A DNA stretch of 64,000 nt from Rhizobium sp. 32-5/1 (GCF_029537235.1 NZ_CP120638.1:2466001-2530000), one strand, 5' to 3'; positions 10,286-21,076 are shown, numbered from the stretch's first letter. The notes: a model not told the origin generated them from the sequence alone. Program-made: numbers and translations.

Positions 10286-11014
10286 TTGGTAAAAACCATG
10301 ATCGAACTGAAAAATGCGGATCTGACGCTCGGGCAGGCTGCAGCCTCGGTGCATGTTCTCAAGGGGATGAGCCTCTCCATCGGTACCGGCGAATCCGTTG
10401 GCATTGTCGGGCCGTCTGGGTCCGGCAAGTCGACGCTTCTCATGGTGCTGGCCGGCCTGGAGCGGCTGGACAGCGGCGAGATCACCATTGCTGGCACCCC
10501 TTTGCACGGATTGAGCGAGGATCGGGTGGCGGAATTCCGCGGCCGCAATATCGGCATCGTGTTCCAGTCCTTTCATCTCATTCCCAATATGACGGCGCTC
10601 GAAAACGTCGCGGTGCCGCTTGAGCTTGCCAATGTCAGGAATGCCTTTGAAATCGCCCGCCAAGAACTTGTCTCCGTCGGCCTCGGCGAGCGCCTGTCGC
10701 ATTATCCCGGCCAGCTGTCCGGCGGCGAGCAGCAGCGCGTGGCGATTGCCCGCTCGCTTGCGCCATCGCCAAAGCTCCTGATCGCCGATGAGCCGACCGG
10801 CAATCTCGATGCCGAGACCGGCCGGCAGATCGCCGATCTGATTTTTTCGAAACAGGCCGAGCGCGATATGACGCTCATTCTCGTTACCCATGATGCGAGC
10901 CTGGCGGCGCGCTGCTCGCGCCAGGTGCGCGTGCGCTCCGGTGAGATCGTCGATGATGGTTCGGTGCCGATGAAGGATGCAGGCGCTCACCGCAGCGCGG
11001 TCGTGACCGCATGA
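10286..11014 (+). CDS. ABC transporter ATP-binding protein (YbbA/LolD-like)
   Basis: About 240 residues with Walker A GPSGSGKST, signature LSGGEQQRVAIARSLA, Walker B LLIADEPTGNLD and the His of the switch (VTHD). This is the MacB/LolD/YbbA subgroup that works with FtsX-like permeases. Two starts are possible: TTG at 10286 with AGGGCGG upstream, or ATG at 10298 with poorer spacing. The stop overlaps the permease start (ATGA at 11011-11014), so the two are translationally coupled. Confidence 0.9.
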   Translation: MVKTMIELKNADLTLGQAAASVHVLKGMSLSIGTGESVGIVGPSGSGKSTLLMVLAGLERLDSGEITIAGTPLHGLSEDRVAEFRGRNIGIVFQSFHLIPNMTALENVAVPLELANVRNAFEIARQELVSVGLGERLSHYPGQLSGGEQQRVAIARSLAPSPKLLIADEPTGNLDAETGRQIADLIFSKQAERDMTLILVTHDASLAARCSRQVRVRSGEIVDDGSVPMKDAGAHRSAVVTA

Positions 11015-13576
11015 GGATCGCTGCCGATATCATTCCGCAACGCTTTGGCGCGTCGATCGCTCTCGCTTTCCGACTGGCATTGCGGGAGATGCGTGGCGGC
11101 CTCAAGGGCTTCTACATCTTCCTCGCCTGCATCGCGCTCGGCACCGCCGCCATTGCCGGCGTCAACTCGCTGTCGCAATCGATCACCGGCTCGATCGCCA
11201 GCCAGGGCAGGAGCTTCTGGCCGGCGATATCCGGTTCCAGCTCAACAACCGCGTCGCGACCGACGAGGAAACGACCTTTCTCGATGGCACGGGTTCGCTC
11301 TCCATGTCATCGTCGCTGCGGTCGATGGCGCGCTTGCCGGATGGTTCCAATCAGGCGCTGGTCGAACTCAAGGCTGTCGATGGCGCCTATCCGCTTTATG
11401 GCACGCTGCAAAGCGAGCCCGCCGGGCCGCTTTCGGCCAGTCTTGCCAAGGACGGCGACCGGTTCGGCGGTCTGGCCGCACCCTCCTGCTGGAACGACTC
11501 GGCATCAAGGTCGGCGACGAACTCATGCTGGGCACCGCGAAAATCCGCGTCACCGGCACGATCCTGCGTGAACCGGATGCGCTGTCGGAAGGTTTCGGCT
11601 TTGCACCGCGGCTGATGATCTCGGAGGACGCGCTGGCCGCGTCGGGGCTAGTCCAGCAAGGCAGTCTGGTGCAGCATGTCTACAAGGCCCGCGTCGATAA
11701 CCCCGCAAGCCTGCCCCTGATCCGCAAGGAGGCCGAGGACCGCTTTCCGTCGGCCGGCTGGTCGATCCGAACCTCGGAGAATGCAGCCCCTGCGCTGACG
11801 GCCAACATCACCCGGTTTTCGCAGTTCCTGACGCTTGTCGGCCTGACCGCGCTGATTGTCGGTGGCGTCGGCGTCGCCAATGCCGTGCGCGCTTTCCTCG
11901 ATTCCAAGCGTGGCGTCATCGCGACCTTCAAATGCCTCGGTGCGCCTGCTTCCGTCGTCGCGATGATCTACCTGTTCCAGATCCTGTTCATCGCGCTGAT
12001 CGGCATTGTCATCGGTCTCATTGTCGGCGCCCTCATTCCGTTTGTCGCGGCCCAGTTCCTGGCCGGCATCCTGCCCGTGTCGACCGGTTTCGAATTCTTC
12101 CCGTCGGCGCTCGGCATGGCTTCGCTGTTCGGCGTGCTGACGGCGCTGGCCTTCGCCATCCTGCCGCTTGGCCGCGCCCGCGATGTTCCCGCGACCGCGC
12201 TGTTTCGCGAGCAGGGTTTCGAGCGTGCGCGATGGCCGGCCTGGCCCTATATCGCCGGAGCAGCCCTTTGCCTTGCGGCGCTCGCCGGCCTTGCCATCTT
12301 CACGGCCTATGACCGCTATATCTCCATGGTCTTCCTTGGTGCCATCGCTTTCGCCTTCGTGGTCCTGCGCGGCGTATCCGTGCTTGTCTCGGCGATTGCT
12401 CGGCGGGCGCCACGGGTCAAATCCCCGGCGCTGCGGCTGGCAATCGGCAACATCCACCGTCCGGGTGCATTGACACCCTCTGTCGTTCTTTCGCTCGGGC
12501 TTGGTCTCGCGCTGCTGGTCACGCTGGCGTTGATCGACGGCAATCTGCGGCGGGAACTGACCGGAAACCTGCCGGAGCGGGCGCCGAACTTCTTCTTCGT
12601 CGATATCCAGGGCACCGAGATCGAGGGTTTCCGTTCCGTGCTGCAGATGGCATTGCCACAGGGCAAGATCATCGAGGTGCCGATGCTGCGCGGCCGCATC
12701 CTTGCCTTCAACGGGCAGGATATCAGCAAGATGACCGTGCCGCCGGGCGGCCAATGGGTGCTGCGCGGCGACCGCGGCATCACCTATGCCAAAAACATTC
12801 CGGAAAACTCGACCCTGACGGAAGGCGAGTGGTGGAGCGCCGACTATACCGGTGAACCCTTGGTGTCCTTTTCCGAGGAGGAGGCTGGCGAACTCGGCCT
12901 GAAGATCGGCGACACCGTCACCGTCAACGTGCTTGGCCGCAACATCACGGCGAAGATCGCCAATTTCCGCACCGTCGAGTGGGAATCGCTGTCGATCAAT
13001 TTCGTCATGGTGTTTTCGCCCAACACATTCGCCGGCGCTCCCCATGCCTGGCTTGCCACTGTTATCGACCCCACGGCAACGGCGGAGCAGGAGGCGGCTG
13101 CGCTGAAGGCGATCACCAACGCCTACCCGACCATCACCAGCGTGCGCGTCAAGGACGCGCTCGACATCATCAACGAACTGGTCGGTCAGCTGGCGACCGC
13201 CATCCGTGCGGCAGCAGCCGTTGCGCTGGTTGCGTCCGTTCTGGTGCTGGCCGGGGCGCTCGCAGCCGGCAACCGGGCGCGCATTCACGATGCCGTCGTC
13301 CTGAAGACGCTCGGTGCAACGCGCGCCACGCTGATCCGGGCTTTCTCCTACGAATATGCCATTCTCGGCCTGTCGACGGCGATCTTTGCTCTTTTTGCCG
13401 GTGGCGTGTCGGCCTGGTTCGTCGTCAGCCGGATCATGACGCTGCCATCATCCTTCCTGCCTGACGTTGCGGGCCTCACGGTGGTGATCGCCCTGGCAAT
13501 GACCGTCGGCATCGGCTTGATCGGAACCTGGCGGGTTCTCGGCCAGAAGGCCGCTCCGGTGCTGCGCGAACTCTAG
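11011..13576 (+). CDS. FtsX-like ABC permease (YbbP-type, two frameshifts as read)
   Basis: When reassembled over two single-base losses this is a protein of about 855 residues: an N-terminal membrane helix (GFYIFLACIALGTAAIAG), a large periplasmic part, an FtsX domain (LTLVGLTALIVGGVGVANAV), more helices and a second FtsX domain at the C terminus. This double layout matches YbbP-like permeases. Breaks lie at 11210-11211 (SQGR should continue ELLAGDIRFQLNN) and at 11481-11483 (GGLAAP should continue LLLERLGIKVGDE). It probably extracts or handles membrane lipids or lipoproteins together with the upstream ATPase; the substrate is unknown. Confidence 0.82.
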
Positions 13577-13591
13577 GGTCTGGCGTTCTTG

Positions 13592-14843
13592 TCAAAGAAT
13601 CAGGATCGCCCTGAAGTCATTGACGTTCGTCCCTGTCGGTCCGCAGACAAACAGATCGTCCACGGCGTCGAAGGCAGACCAGGCGTCGTTGTTGGCCAGA
13701 TTCGCGTCTGCCCGGACACCGGCGGCCAGCATGCGGCCGATGCTTGTTCCATCGGCGAATGCCCCGGCATTGTCCTCGCTGCCATCGATACCGTCCGTGT
13801 CGGCGGCCAGCGCGTGAATGCGCGTCGAGCCTGAAATCTGTGTGGCGAAGGACAGGAGGAACTCCGTGTTTCGGCCGCCCTTTCCTTTTCCCCGGACGGT
13901 CACGGTGGTTTCCCCGCCGGAAAGCAGCACCACGGGTGTCTGAAATGGCCGGCCGCGGCGCTCCACTTCGCGGGCAATCGCCGCATGGAAGCTGCCAGCT
14001 TCGCGTGCCTCGCCCTCCAGCGCGTCCGACAGGATTACAGCTTGCACGCCCTGCGCTTCCGCCACGGCCGCTGCCGCTTCCAGCGAGACATTTGCTGAGG
14101 CGATCAGGTGAACGTGGTGGCCGGAAAATTCCGGGTCTTCCGGTGATGGAGCGCGCGCCGCGGTCTCGATGTGGCGGATGATCTTCGCCGGCAGGCCGAT
14201 GCGATAGGTCTCGATCGCCCTCAAAGCGTCCCGCGCATCGCCCTCACTCGGTATGGTCGGCCCGGAGGAAACCAGCGCCGGATTGTCGCCCGGTATGTCG
14301 GAAACGACGAAGGTCACGACTTGTGCCGGATGGGCTGCCGCGGCAAGACGTCCGCCCTTGATCCGGGAGAAATGCTTGCGGATGAGGTTCATCGCCGAAA
14401 TCGGCGCACCGGATTTCAGCAGGGCCTCGTTGAGCAGGATTTCGTCGGAGAGTTCAAAACCTTCCGGTGGTGCCGGCAGGAGCGCCGATCCGCCGCCGCA
14501 CATCAGCGCAATCACAAGGTCGTCCTCGGTCAGATCGCGCGCAAGTTCGAGTAGTCTGGCGGAGGCCGCGAGCCCGGCCTCATCCGGCACGGGGTGAGAC
14601 GCTTCCATAACCTCGATCTGCGCGCAGGGGTGGCGTAGCCGTACCGCGTGACGACAGCGCCCTCGAGTTCCCCGGCCAGGCGTCCTCGAGCGCGCGAGCA
14701 AGCTGTGCGGCACCCTTGCCTGCGCCGATGACGATCGTCCGCCCCTTCGGCACGGCGGGCAGAAACTTACGAATACCCTGATCGGGCTTTGCCGCCTCGA
14801 CAGCTGCATTGAAAAGCGTGGTCAGAAGATCTCTGGGCGTCAT
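13592..14843 (-). CDS. MOFRL-family glycerate 2-kinase / hydroxypyruvate reductase-like (two frameshifts as read)
   Basis: The N-terminal part has RTIVIGAGKGAAQLARALE; the middle VMEASHPVPDEAG and LMCGGGSALL; the C-terminal part the MOFRL motif region GLPFTDTDG-like (LAADTDGIDG). It fits the GckA/TtuD family that phosphorylates glycerate. Two one-base losses close together break the frame: at 14670-14673 and at 14627-14630; adding one G and one C in the sense strand restores ELEGAVVTRYGYATPCAQIEV. It follows the lacI-type gene by 37 bases on the same strand, so the two probably form an operon. Confidence 0.83.
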
Positions 14844-14880
14844 TTTTTATCCCTCCCGGACAGTTCAATCGATGTTCGTT

Positions 14881-15891
14881 TCATCGCGATGCCGCTGCGG
14901 TGCTGCCGCGCAGGACCAGACGAAGCGGGAGTTCCCGGACCCGCATGTGCAGGCGCTGGGCGGGTGTCGCCAGCAGATACTGAGCCGCCAGCGTGCCCAT
15001 TTCCTTAGCCGGCACATCGACGGTGGTCAGCTCCGGGCTCGTCAGCTCGCCGATTTCGAGATTGTCGAAGCCGAGGACCGAAACCGTGCCCGGCACGGCG
15101 ATATTCTCTTCCCGGCAATATTTGAGCGCGCCGGCGGCAACGATATCGCTGCCGCAAAAGACGGCGGTTGGCGGATTGTCCGCGCCCATCAACTGCTGCA
15201 TCCCCAACCGGCCACCGTCGACCCTGTAGGCGGATTCGATGATGCTGAGTGGAGTGATGCCGTTCTCGCGCAGTTCCGCAACGAAACCGTCCCGGCGCGC
15301 AATGGCCCGGTCGTTGTTATCGGTTATCCCGCCGAGCATGGCGATCCTGTTGTGGCCGAGATCGAGCAGGTAGCGCGCGGCCATACGCCCGGCCTTGTCG
15401 TTGTCGAACCCGACTGCCGCGCCGATCTCCGTCGCAGCGGCGGTGTAAGTGAAGACATAGGCGATGTTGCGCTGTTCGAGCAGCGCGATGGTTTCGGGAC
15501 GGTGGGCAGCACCGACCAGCACGATGGCATCGACGCCGCGCTCGACGAGCAGCCTGACCTGATCATATTCCAGGTCGATGTCGAAGGCCGAAGTGCCAAT
15601 GATCAGCGACACGCCTTTTTCCGAAAGACCTGACTGTAGACTGTTCATCATGGCGGCATAGATGGCGTGATCCAGCGTCGGGATGACGGCGCCTGCAAGG
15701 CGCGACTTGGTGGAGCGCAGGCTTCGGGCCGAGCCGTTCGGAACATAGGCCAAATCCATCGCCGCCTGCAGCACCCTTTCGCGGATACGGATATCGACGT
15801 TCGGATTGTCGTTCAGCACACGCGAGACGGTCGCCGGAGAGCAGCCTGCTCTCCGCGCCACATCGACAAGCTTGGTGTCCGATACGTCCAA
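14881..15891 (-). CDS. LacI-family transcriptional regulator
   Basis: 336 residues from the TTG at 15891 (behind AGAGG). The N-terminal helix-turn-helix is LVDVARRAGCSPATVSRVLN (residues 8-27), followed by the hinge and a periplasmic-binding-like sugar domain. An in-frame ATG at 15966 would add 25 residues, but those codons run through one of the two operator copies and carry no domain, so the TTG is preferred. It lies just upstream of the glycerate kinase gene, so it probably represses that operon and itself in response to a sugar acid; the ligand is not known. Confidence 0.88.
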   Translation of the reverse strand: MDVSDTKLVDVARRAGCSPATVSRVLNDNPNVDIRIRERVLQAAMDLAYVPNGSARSLRSTKSRLAGAVIPTLDHAIYAAMMNSLQSGLSEKGVSLIIGTSAFDIDLEYDQVRLLVERGVDAIVLVGAAHRPETIALLEQRNIAYVFTYTAAATEIGAAVGFDNDKAGRMAARYLLDLGHNRIAMLGGITDNNDRAIARRDGFVAELRENGITPLSIIESAYRVDGGRLGMQQLMGADNPPTAVFCGSDIVAAGALKYCREENIAVPGTVSVLGFDNLEIGELTSPELTTVDVPAKEMGTLAAQYLLATPAQRLHMRVRELPLRLVLRGSTAAASR

Positions 15892-15910
15892 TGTGCTGCC
15901 TCTGAAAACT

Positions 15911-15990
15911 GTGAAATCGTTTTCACGAATTTTCCCACAAGTGGCAAAAGGTGCTGTAAATGTCAACCGAGATCGTGAAATCGTTTTCTC
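15911..15990 (-). promoter_or_regulatory. lacI-type promoter with two operator copies
   Basis: The word GTGAAATCGTTTTCAC occurs at 15911-15926 and again, with one change (CTC end), at 15975-15990. It is a near-perfect palindrome around a central CG, typical of LacI-family operators. A perfect -35 TTGACA for the minus strand lies between them (15961-15966). One operator is just upstream of the -35 and one downstream of the expected -10, which suits autoregulation by looping or steric block. Confidence 0.72.
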
Positions 15991-15996
15991 AATTAT

Positions 15997-16026
15997 AAAA
16001 AAGCCACTGCGCGTCTCCGCGCGGTG
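15997..16026 (-). terminator. Terminator of the RND efflux operon
   Basis: On the minus strand CACCGCGCG pairs with CGCGCAGTG (one mismatch) around a 4-base loop and is followed by GC and TTTTTT. It lies between the end of the RND pump gene and the lacI promoter, insulating the two units. Confidence 0.65.
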
Positions 16027-16062
16027 CCTCCTTGTTCACGAAGTGATTTTACCCGCTCTTGC

Positions 16063-19000
16063 TTATTCCGCCGCGATGGCGGTTGGTCGCATGACCTCAA
16101 TCCCATCGCCCAGCGCTGCCGGCGCTGTTTCCGCTTCGGCCGACCGTGCCTTGGGCTCGCGACCGAAGAACAGCGCATAGGCGGCAGGCAGCACGAAGAT
16201 CGTCAGCACCGTCGCCACCAGGATGCCGCCCATCATGGCGTAGGCGAGCGGTCCCCAGAAGACGCCGCGCGAGATCGGGATCAGCGCAAGCACGGCAGTC
16301 AGTGCCGTCAGCATGATCGGGCGGAAACGCAGCACCGCCCCGCCGATGATCGCCTCCATGCGGTTCATGCCGGCGGCGATGTCCTGGTCGATCTGGTCGA
16401 TCAGGATGATCGAGTTGCGGATGATGATGCCGAGGAGCGCGATAACCCCGAGGATCGCAACGAAGCCGAAGGGCGCGCCGCTGATCAGAAGCGCCGCACT
16501 GGCGCCGATGATGCCGAGCGGCCCGGTGGCCAGCACCAGCATCGCCTTGCCGAAATGCTGCAACTGGATCATCAAAAGCACGACGATGACCAGCAACATG
16601 ATCGGCGCCTTGGCGGCGATCGAGGCCTGGCTTTCGGCCGCATCCTCGGCGCCGCCCTGGATATCGACCTTGTAGCCGGGGGCAAGCCCGTCCCTCAGGC
16701 CCTGCATCTCGCCATACATCTTCAGCGCCACGTCATTGGGCTGCACGCCATCGGGCAGGGTGCCGCGCACGGTGATCGTCGGCAGGCGGTCGCGCCGCCA
16801 TTCGACGCCCTGTTCGAGAACCGGCACGACCTTGGCGATCTGGGAGAGCGGAATGAAGCCGCCGAAATCGGTCGGGATATAGACCGAGTTGACGGCCGAG
16901 AGCAGCTTGCGGTTTTCCTGTGGTTCGCGGGCAACGATCGAAACCGTTTCCTCGCCGTCGCGGAAATCCCCGAGCGGCGCGCCGCTGGTGGTCGCCTGCA
17001 GCATCTGGCGAATGCGTTGCGACGTAACCCCGAGTGCCCGGGCGCGGTCCTGGTCGATGACCAGCTTCATGGCCGCCACCGGTTCCAGCCAGTCGTCATG
17101 GACGGCGCCGAGCATGGGATTGTCGGAGAATTTCTGCTTCACCTGATCGGCGATGCGCCGCACCTCGGCCCGATCAGGACCACTCACGCGCATCTGCACC
17201 GGCCAGCCGGTCGGCGGCCCCAGGAACAGCCGGTCGACCTTGGAGCGGACCGAGGGGAAATCTTCGGCCAGAATGTCGCGCAGCTTGAGGATCAGGCGTT
17301 CGCGGGCCGGTTCGTCCTTGGCCATGACGAGCAGCTGGGCGAAGTTCGGATTGCGCAATTGCTGGTCGAGCGGCAGGAAGAAGCGCGGCGCACCCTCGCC
17401 GATATAGGTGGCGATGAAGCGCTTGTCTTCGTCCGCGATGATGCGGTCCTCCAGCGCCTTTGCCTGCGCCTCGACCTCGGTGATGCTGGTCCCCTCGGGC
17501 AGCCAGAGATCGACAAGGATTTCCGGGCGCGAGGATTGCGGGAAGAAGTTCTGCGGAATGAACTGGAACGCCCAGAGACTGCCGACGAAGGTCGCGAGTG
17601 TCAGCGCAATCACGGTGAGGCGATGGCGCACGGCCCAGCCGACGCTGGCCCGCAGACGGCGATAGAAGCGGGTGTCGAACACGTCCTTGTGGGCGCCCAC
17701 ATGATGGCGCTGTTTCAGGATCATGTAGCCGAGCCAGGGTGTGAAATAGACCGCGACGAACCAGGAAACCACCAGCGCGATGCCGACCACGTAAAACAGC
17801 GAGCGCACGTATTCGCCGGCCGTCGAGGCGGCAAAACCGACCGGGATGAAGCCTGCCGTGGTGATCAGCGTTCCCGTTAGCATCGGAAATGCGGTGGAGG
17901 AATAGGCAAAGCTCGCAGCCTCGATTTTCTCCAGGCCTTCCTCCAGCTTGCGCTCCATCATCTCGACAACGATCATAGCATCGTCGACGAGAAGACCGAG
18001 CGCGATGATCAGGGCACCAAGCGAGATGCGCTGCAGGTCGATGCCGAGTTCGTACATGATGGCAAAGGTGGCCGCGAGAACCAGCGGGATGGCGATGGCA
18101 ATGACGAGGCCGGAACGCCAGCCGATCGACACGAAGGAGACGATGAGCACGATGATCAGCGCTTCGCCGAGAGCCTTCATGAATTCGCCGACGGCCTCGG
18201 TCACGACCTCGGGCTGGTTGGCGATCTGATCGATCTTCACGCCATAGGGCAGGGCCTCGCTGAAGCGCTCATAGGTCGCCTCGACCGTCTTGCCGACATC
18301 AATGACATTGTAGCCCTTGGCCATGACGACGCCGATCTGGACGCTGTCCTGGCCGTCGAAACGGAACTTGCGCGCAAACGGCTCTTCCAGCCCTGCGGTC
18401 ACGGTTGCGATATCGCCAAGCCGCGTCACCTGCCCGCCGGAGCGCAGCCGCAATTCGCGGATGTCGTCCACCTTGTCGACGCTGCCCTCGACGGAGATGC
18501 GCACCGACCGTTCCCCGGTCTCGACGCGGCCGGCCGGATCGACATTGTTCTGGCCGGCCAGCGTGGTGTTCAGGTCGGCAAGGGTCAAGCCGCGCTCTGC
18601 CAGTGCCTTGGAGGAAACGTCGATGTAGACCTTCTCGGGCTGGTCGCCGATGATCACGGCCTTCTCGACGCCCGGCGTCGCCAGGAGCATGTCGCGCGCC
18701 TGGATGGCATAGGCCTTCAGTTCGGGATAGCTGAACCCCTCACCGGTAAGCGAGTGCAGGGTGATGAAGGTATCGCCGAACTCATCGTTGAAATAGGGAC
18801 CGTAAAGTTCGGAAGGCAGTTCCGAGCGGATGTCGCCGACCTTCTTGCGGACCTGGTAGAAGGCATCGGCCACCTCGGCTGCATCCGTGTCGCCCTTGAC
18901 CTGCAGCGTGATGATCGCGCTTCCGGCGCGGCTATAGGAACGCACGAAATCCAGATGCGGCGTCTCCTGCAGCTTGCGCTCGATCTTGTTGACGACCTGA

Positions 19001-19227
19001 TCCTGCATTTCCTCGATCGAGGCGCCGGGCCATGCGGCCTGGATCACCATCACCCGGAAGGTGAAATCCGGATCTTCCTTCTGGCCCATGTTCATGAGCC
19101 CGAAAACGCCGGTGAGGAGAATGAGGCCGAACAGGAAGCGTGCAATGCCCGCATGGCCGATGGCCCAACGCGACAGGTTGAAAGCTTGTTTGCCATCGCC
19201 GGCTGGGCCGTTGGTCGAGGTGGTCAT
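16063..19227 (-). CDS. RND-family efflux transporter permease (AcrB/MMPL type)
   Basis: 1054 residues, full length for the HAE RND family. A first membrane helix (GIARFLFGLILLTGVFGLMNM), a large periplasmic loop, a helix block with the proton-relay region GLLVDDAMIVVEMME, a second loop, and a second helix block (GIIIRNSIILIDQID) are in the normal order. It pumps drugs or other amphiphiles out across the periplasm with an adaptor and an outer-membrane channel; no channel gene lies in the window. The gene lies 27 bases after the adaptor gene and under a TetR gene in the same direction. Confidence 0.92.
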   Translation of the reverse strand: MTTSTNGPAGDGKQAFNLSRWAIGHAGIARFLFGLILLTGVFGLMNMGQKEDPDFTFRVMVIQAAWPGASIEEMQDQVVNKIERKLQETPHLDFVRSYSRAGSAIITLQVKGDTDAAEVADAFYQVRKKVGDIRSELPSELYGPYFNDEFGDTFITLHSLTGEGFSYPELKAYAIQARDMLLATPGVEKAVIIGDQPEKVYIDVSSKALAERGLTLADLNTTLAGQNNVDPAGRVETGERSVRISVEGSVDKVDDIRELRLRSGGQVTRLGDIATVTAGLEEPFARKFRFDGQDSVQIGVVMAKGYNVIDVGKTVEATYERFSEALPYGVKIDQIANQPEVVTEAVGEFMKALGEALIIVLIVSFVSIGWRSGLVIAIAIPLVLAATFAIMYELGIDLQRISLGALIIALGLLVDDAMIVVEMMERKLEEGLEKIEAASFAYSSTAFPMLTGTLITTAGFIPVGFAASTAGEYVRSLFYVVGIALVVSWFVAVYFTPWLGYMILKQRHHVGAHKDVFDTRFYRRLRASVGWAVRHRLTVIALTLATFVGSLWAFQFIPQNFFPQSSRPEILVDLWLPEGTSITEVEAQAKALEDRIIADEDKRFIATYIGEGAPRFFLPLDQQLRNPNFAQLLVMAKDEPARERLILKLRDILAEDFPSVRSKVDRLFLGPPTGWPVQMRVSGPDRAEVRRIADQVKQKFSDNPMLGAVHDDWLEPVAAMKLVIDQDRARALGVTSQRIRQMLQATTSGAPLGDFRDGEETVSIVAREPQENRKLLSAVNSVYIPTDFGGFIPLSQIAKVVPVLEQGVEWRRDRLPTITVRGTLPDGVQPNDVALKMYGEMQGLRDGLAPGYKVDIQGGAEDAAESQASIAAKAPIMLLVIVVLLMIQLQHFGKAMLVLATGPLGIIGASAALLISGAPFGFVAILGVIALLGIIIRNSIILIDQIDQDIAAGMNRMEAIIGGAVLRFRPIMLTALTAVLALIPISRGVFWGPLAYAMMGGILVATVLTIFVLPAAYALFFGREPKARSAEAETAPAALGDGIEVMRPTAIAAE

Positions 19228-19254
19228 GGCGTCGTTCCGTTCCTTGATTTCGGC

Positions 19255-20406
19255 TTAGCGGACAAGCTGGGCGGTTTTGTCTTGGCCAGTGGCGCTTGCC
19301 TGCTGGTTCGCAGCTTCCGGCAGCTTCACCTTCAGCTCATCGCGCATGAACTGCGTGCCTGCTGTCACGACGATGTCGCCGGGCTTGAGGCCATTTGCGA
19401 TCCGGGCCTCAGTGCCCGCGAAATCGGCGATCTCGACAGGGCGCGCATGGACTGTTTCGGTTGATGGATCGACCGTCCAGACCAGGGCCGTCTCGCCTTG
19501 CTTGGCAAGGGCGCTGAGCGGAACGGCGACCAGCGATGGGCCGGCGTCCACAGCCGCGCTTATCAGAGCCGTCATGCCGAGCAGCGCCGGCGAATTTTCC
19601 GGCAGGCTCACGCGGATTGCAAAGGTCCGGGACTGCGGATCGGCACTGCCGGCGACTTCGCGCACCTTGCCCTCCAGGGTTTCGCCGCTGTTCGACCAGA
19701 TCGTCACTTTGACTGTCTTGCCCGGCTTGAAGGCGAGAATGTCCGTCTCGGGAACGGCGACCAGCACTTCCTTTTCGCCATCCGCCGCGACCGTGACCAC
19801 CGGTGTACCCGCGGCAACCACCTGGCCTGCCTCGGCGTTGACCGCCGTGACGATGCCGGTCCGATCTGCCTGCAGGGCGCCGTAGGTCACCTGGTTTCGG
19901 GCCTGTTCAAGGGTGGAAAGGGCGGCGTCGCGTGTCGAAACGGCCTGGTTGTAGGAAAGCTGCGCCTGTTCGAGTTGCGATTTCGACGAGACCTGCTTGT
20001 TGAAAAGGTCCTCGGCGCGTGTCTTTGCCAGCGCCGCCGTTTCGACCTGCCGCTCGGCGGCTGCGAGATTGGCCTCGGCGGAACGAACCGACAGCGCGTA
20101 GTCGGTCGTGTCGATGCGGGCAAGCACGTCGCCCTTGGTCACGCGATCGCCGATATCGACAAGCCGTTCGGTGATCTTGCCGCCGACCCGAAAGCCGAGT
20201 GCCATTTCGGTGCGCGAGCGCACCGTGCCCGAATATTCCAGTTCGCGCGCCGTCTGCGCCTGCGCCACCGTCATGACCTTTACCGGCCGCACGACGTCCG
20301 CCTGGACTTCCGGCGCCTGTTCGGAGCAGCCTGCAAGACCAATCATTGCGGCAAGCAACATAGAGGTTGCTATCGTTGTCTTTATCCGTCCTGCCTGAAA
20401 AACCAT
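19255..20406 (-). CDS. RND efflux periplasmic adaptor (HlyD/AcrA family) lipoprotein
   Basis: 383 residues. The signal peptide ends in LAGC (lipobox, Cys26), so it should be a lipoprotein. Barrel-sandwich and coiled-coil parts are recognisable: VGGKITERLVDIGDRVTKGDVLARID, then an Ala-, Gln- and Glu-rich coiled coil, then GIVTAVNAEAGQVVAAGTPV. It bridges the RND pump to an outer-membrane channel. Gaps of 57 bases to tetR and 27 bases to the pump indicate one operon. Confidence 0.92.
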   Translation of the reverse strand: MVFQAGRIKTTIATSMLLAAMIGLAGCSEQAPEVQADVVRPVKVMTVAQAQTARELEYSGTVRSRTEMALGFRVGGKITERLVDIGDRVTKGDVLARIDTTDYALSVRSAEANLAAAERQVETAALAKTRAEDLFNKQVSSKSQLEQAQLSYNQAVSTRDAALSTLEQARNQVTYGALQADRTGIVTAVNAEAGQVVAAGTPVVTVAADGEKEVLVAVPETDILAFKPGKTVKVTIWSNSGETLEGKVREVAGSADPQSRTFAIRVSLPENSPALLGMTALISAAVDAGPSLVAVPLSALAKQGETALVWTVDPSTETVHARPVEIADFAGTEARIANGLKPGDIVVTAGTQFMRDELKVKLPEAANQQASATGQDKTAQLVR

Positions 20407-20463
20407 GGCTGAATTCCTGTCGTTGATGTCTGGTGTTTTGTGCAGGCTGGCGGTGTGATGCCG

Positions 20464-21069
20464 CTACTTCAGTGCCCGGATTGCGAATTCTACGAGGTCT
20501 TCGGGCTGCGCCCGGTTTGGCTTGGAAATGCACTGCATGATCAACTGCGGATGACAGAGCGAGGTGATGCTGGCACCAAAACATTTGGCGGCGACGGAAA
20601 TGTCCTGCTCGCGAAACTCTCCCAGCCGGATCCCGTCTGAAATCACTTCGGCAATGAGGTCGTGCAACCGGTCGATGTGTTTCTCGATGACGTTCCAGTC
20701 GCGCTCGATGGCGACGATCACCATCTCGTGGACCTTTTCCTCGTCCATCATGGTCTCGACAGTCAGTCGGTGCTGCTCGAGAGCATAGCGGCGCAGCCGC
20801 TCGGTGGCGCTGATGGGAAGGCCGGCTGTGTACCGGGCAAGCTCATAACTTCCGCCCAGCATCCGGTTGCAGATCGCCTGGTGAATCTCGACCTTGGACG
20901 CAAAGAACCGATAGATGTTGGCCGTCGACATGCCGAGTTCCTTGGCAATGTCCGCTACCGTCGTCTTGCCATAACCGTAGTGACGGAACAGGCCCTCGGC
21001 GGCATTGAGGATCCTTGTGATGTTATCCTGGCGGCCGACATCGATTTCCGGGCTGATGGCTTCCTGCAT
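20464..21069 (-). CDS. TetR-family repressor of the RND efflux operon
   Basis: 201 residues. The N-terminal TetR helix-turn-helix is clear: ILNAAEGLFRHYGYGKTTVADIA then GMSTANIYRFF. The C-terminal part is the variable ligand domain. It is the first gene of the tetR-adaptor-pump operon and starts 8 bases from a long palindrome, so autorepression relieved by a drug-like ligand is inferred. Confidence 0.9.
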   Translation of the reverse strand: MQEAISPEIDVGRQDNITRILNAAEGLFRHYGYGKTTVADIAKELGMSTANIYRFFASKVEIHQAICNRMLGGSYELARYTAGLPISATERLRRYALEQHRLTVETMMDEEKVHEMVIVAIERDWNVIEKHIDRLHDLIAEVISDGIRLGEFREQDISVAAKCFGASITSLCHPQLIMQCISKPNRAQPEDLVEFAIRALK

Positions 21070-21076
21070 GGTGTCT

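Noticed and set aside
16024..17880. Long open frame (618 codons) on the plus strand opposite the RND pump
   Set aside because: It mirrors the codon positions of an intact RND gene, has no start site or domain, and its composition (Arg, His, Asp, Gly-rich) is that of an antisense shadow.
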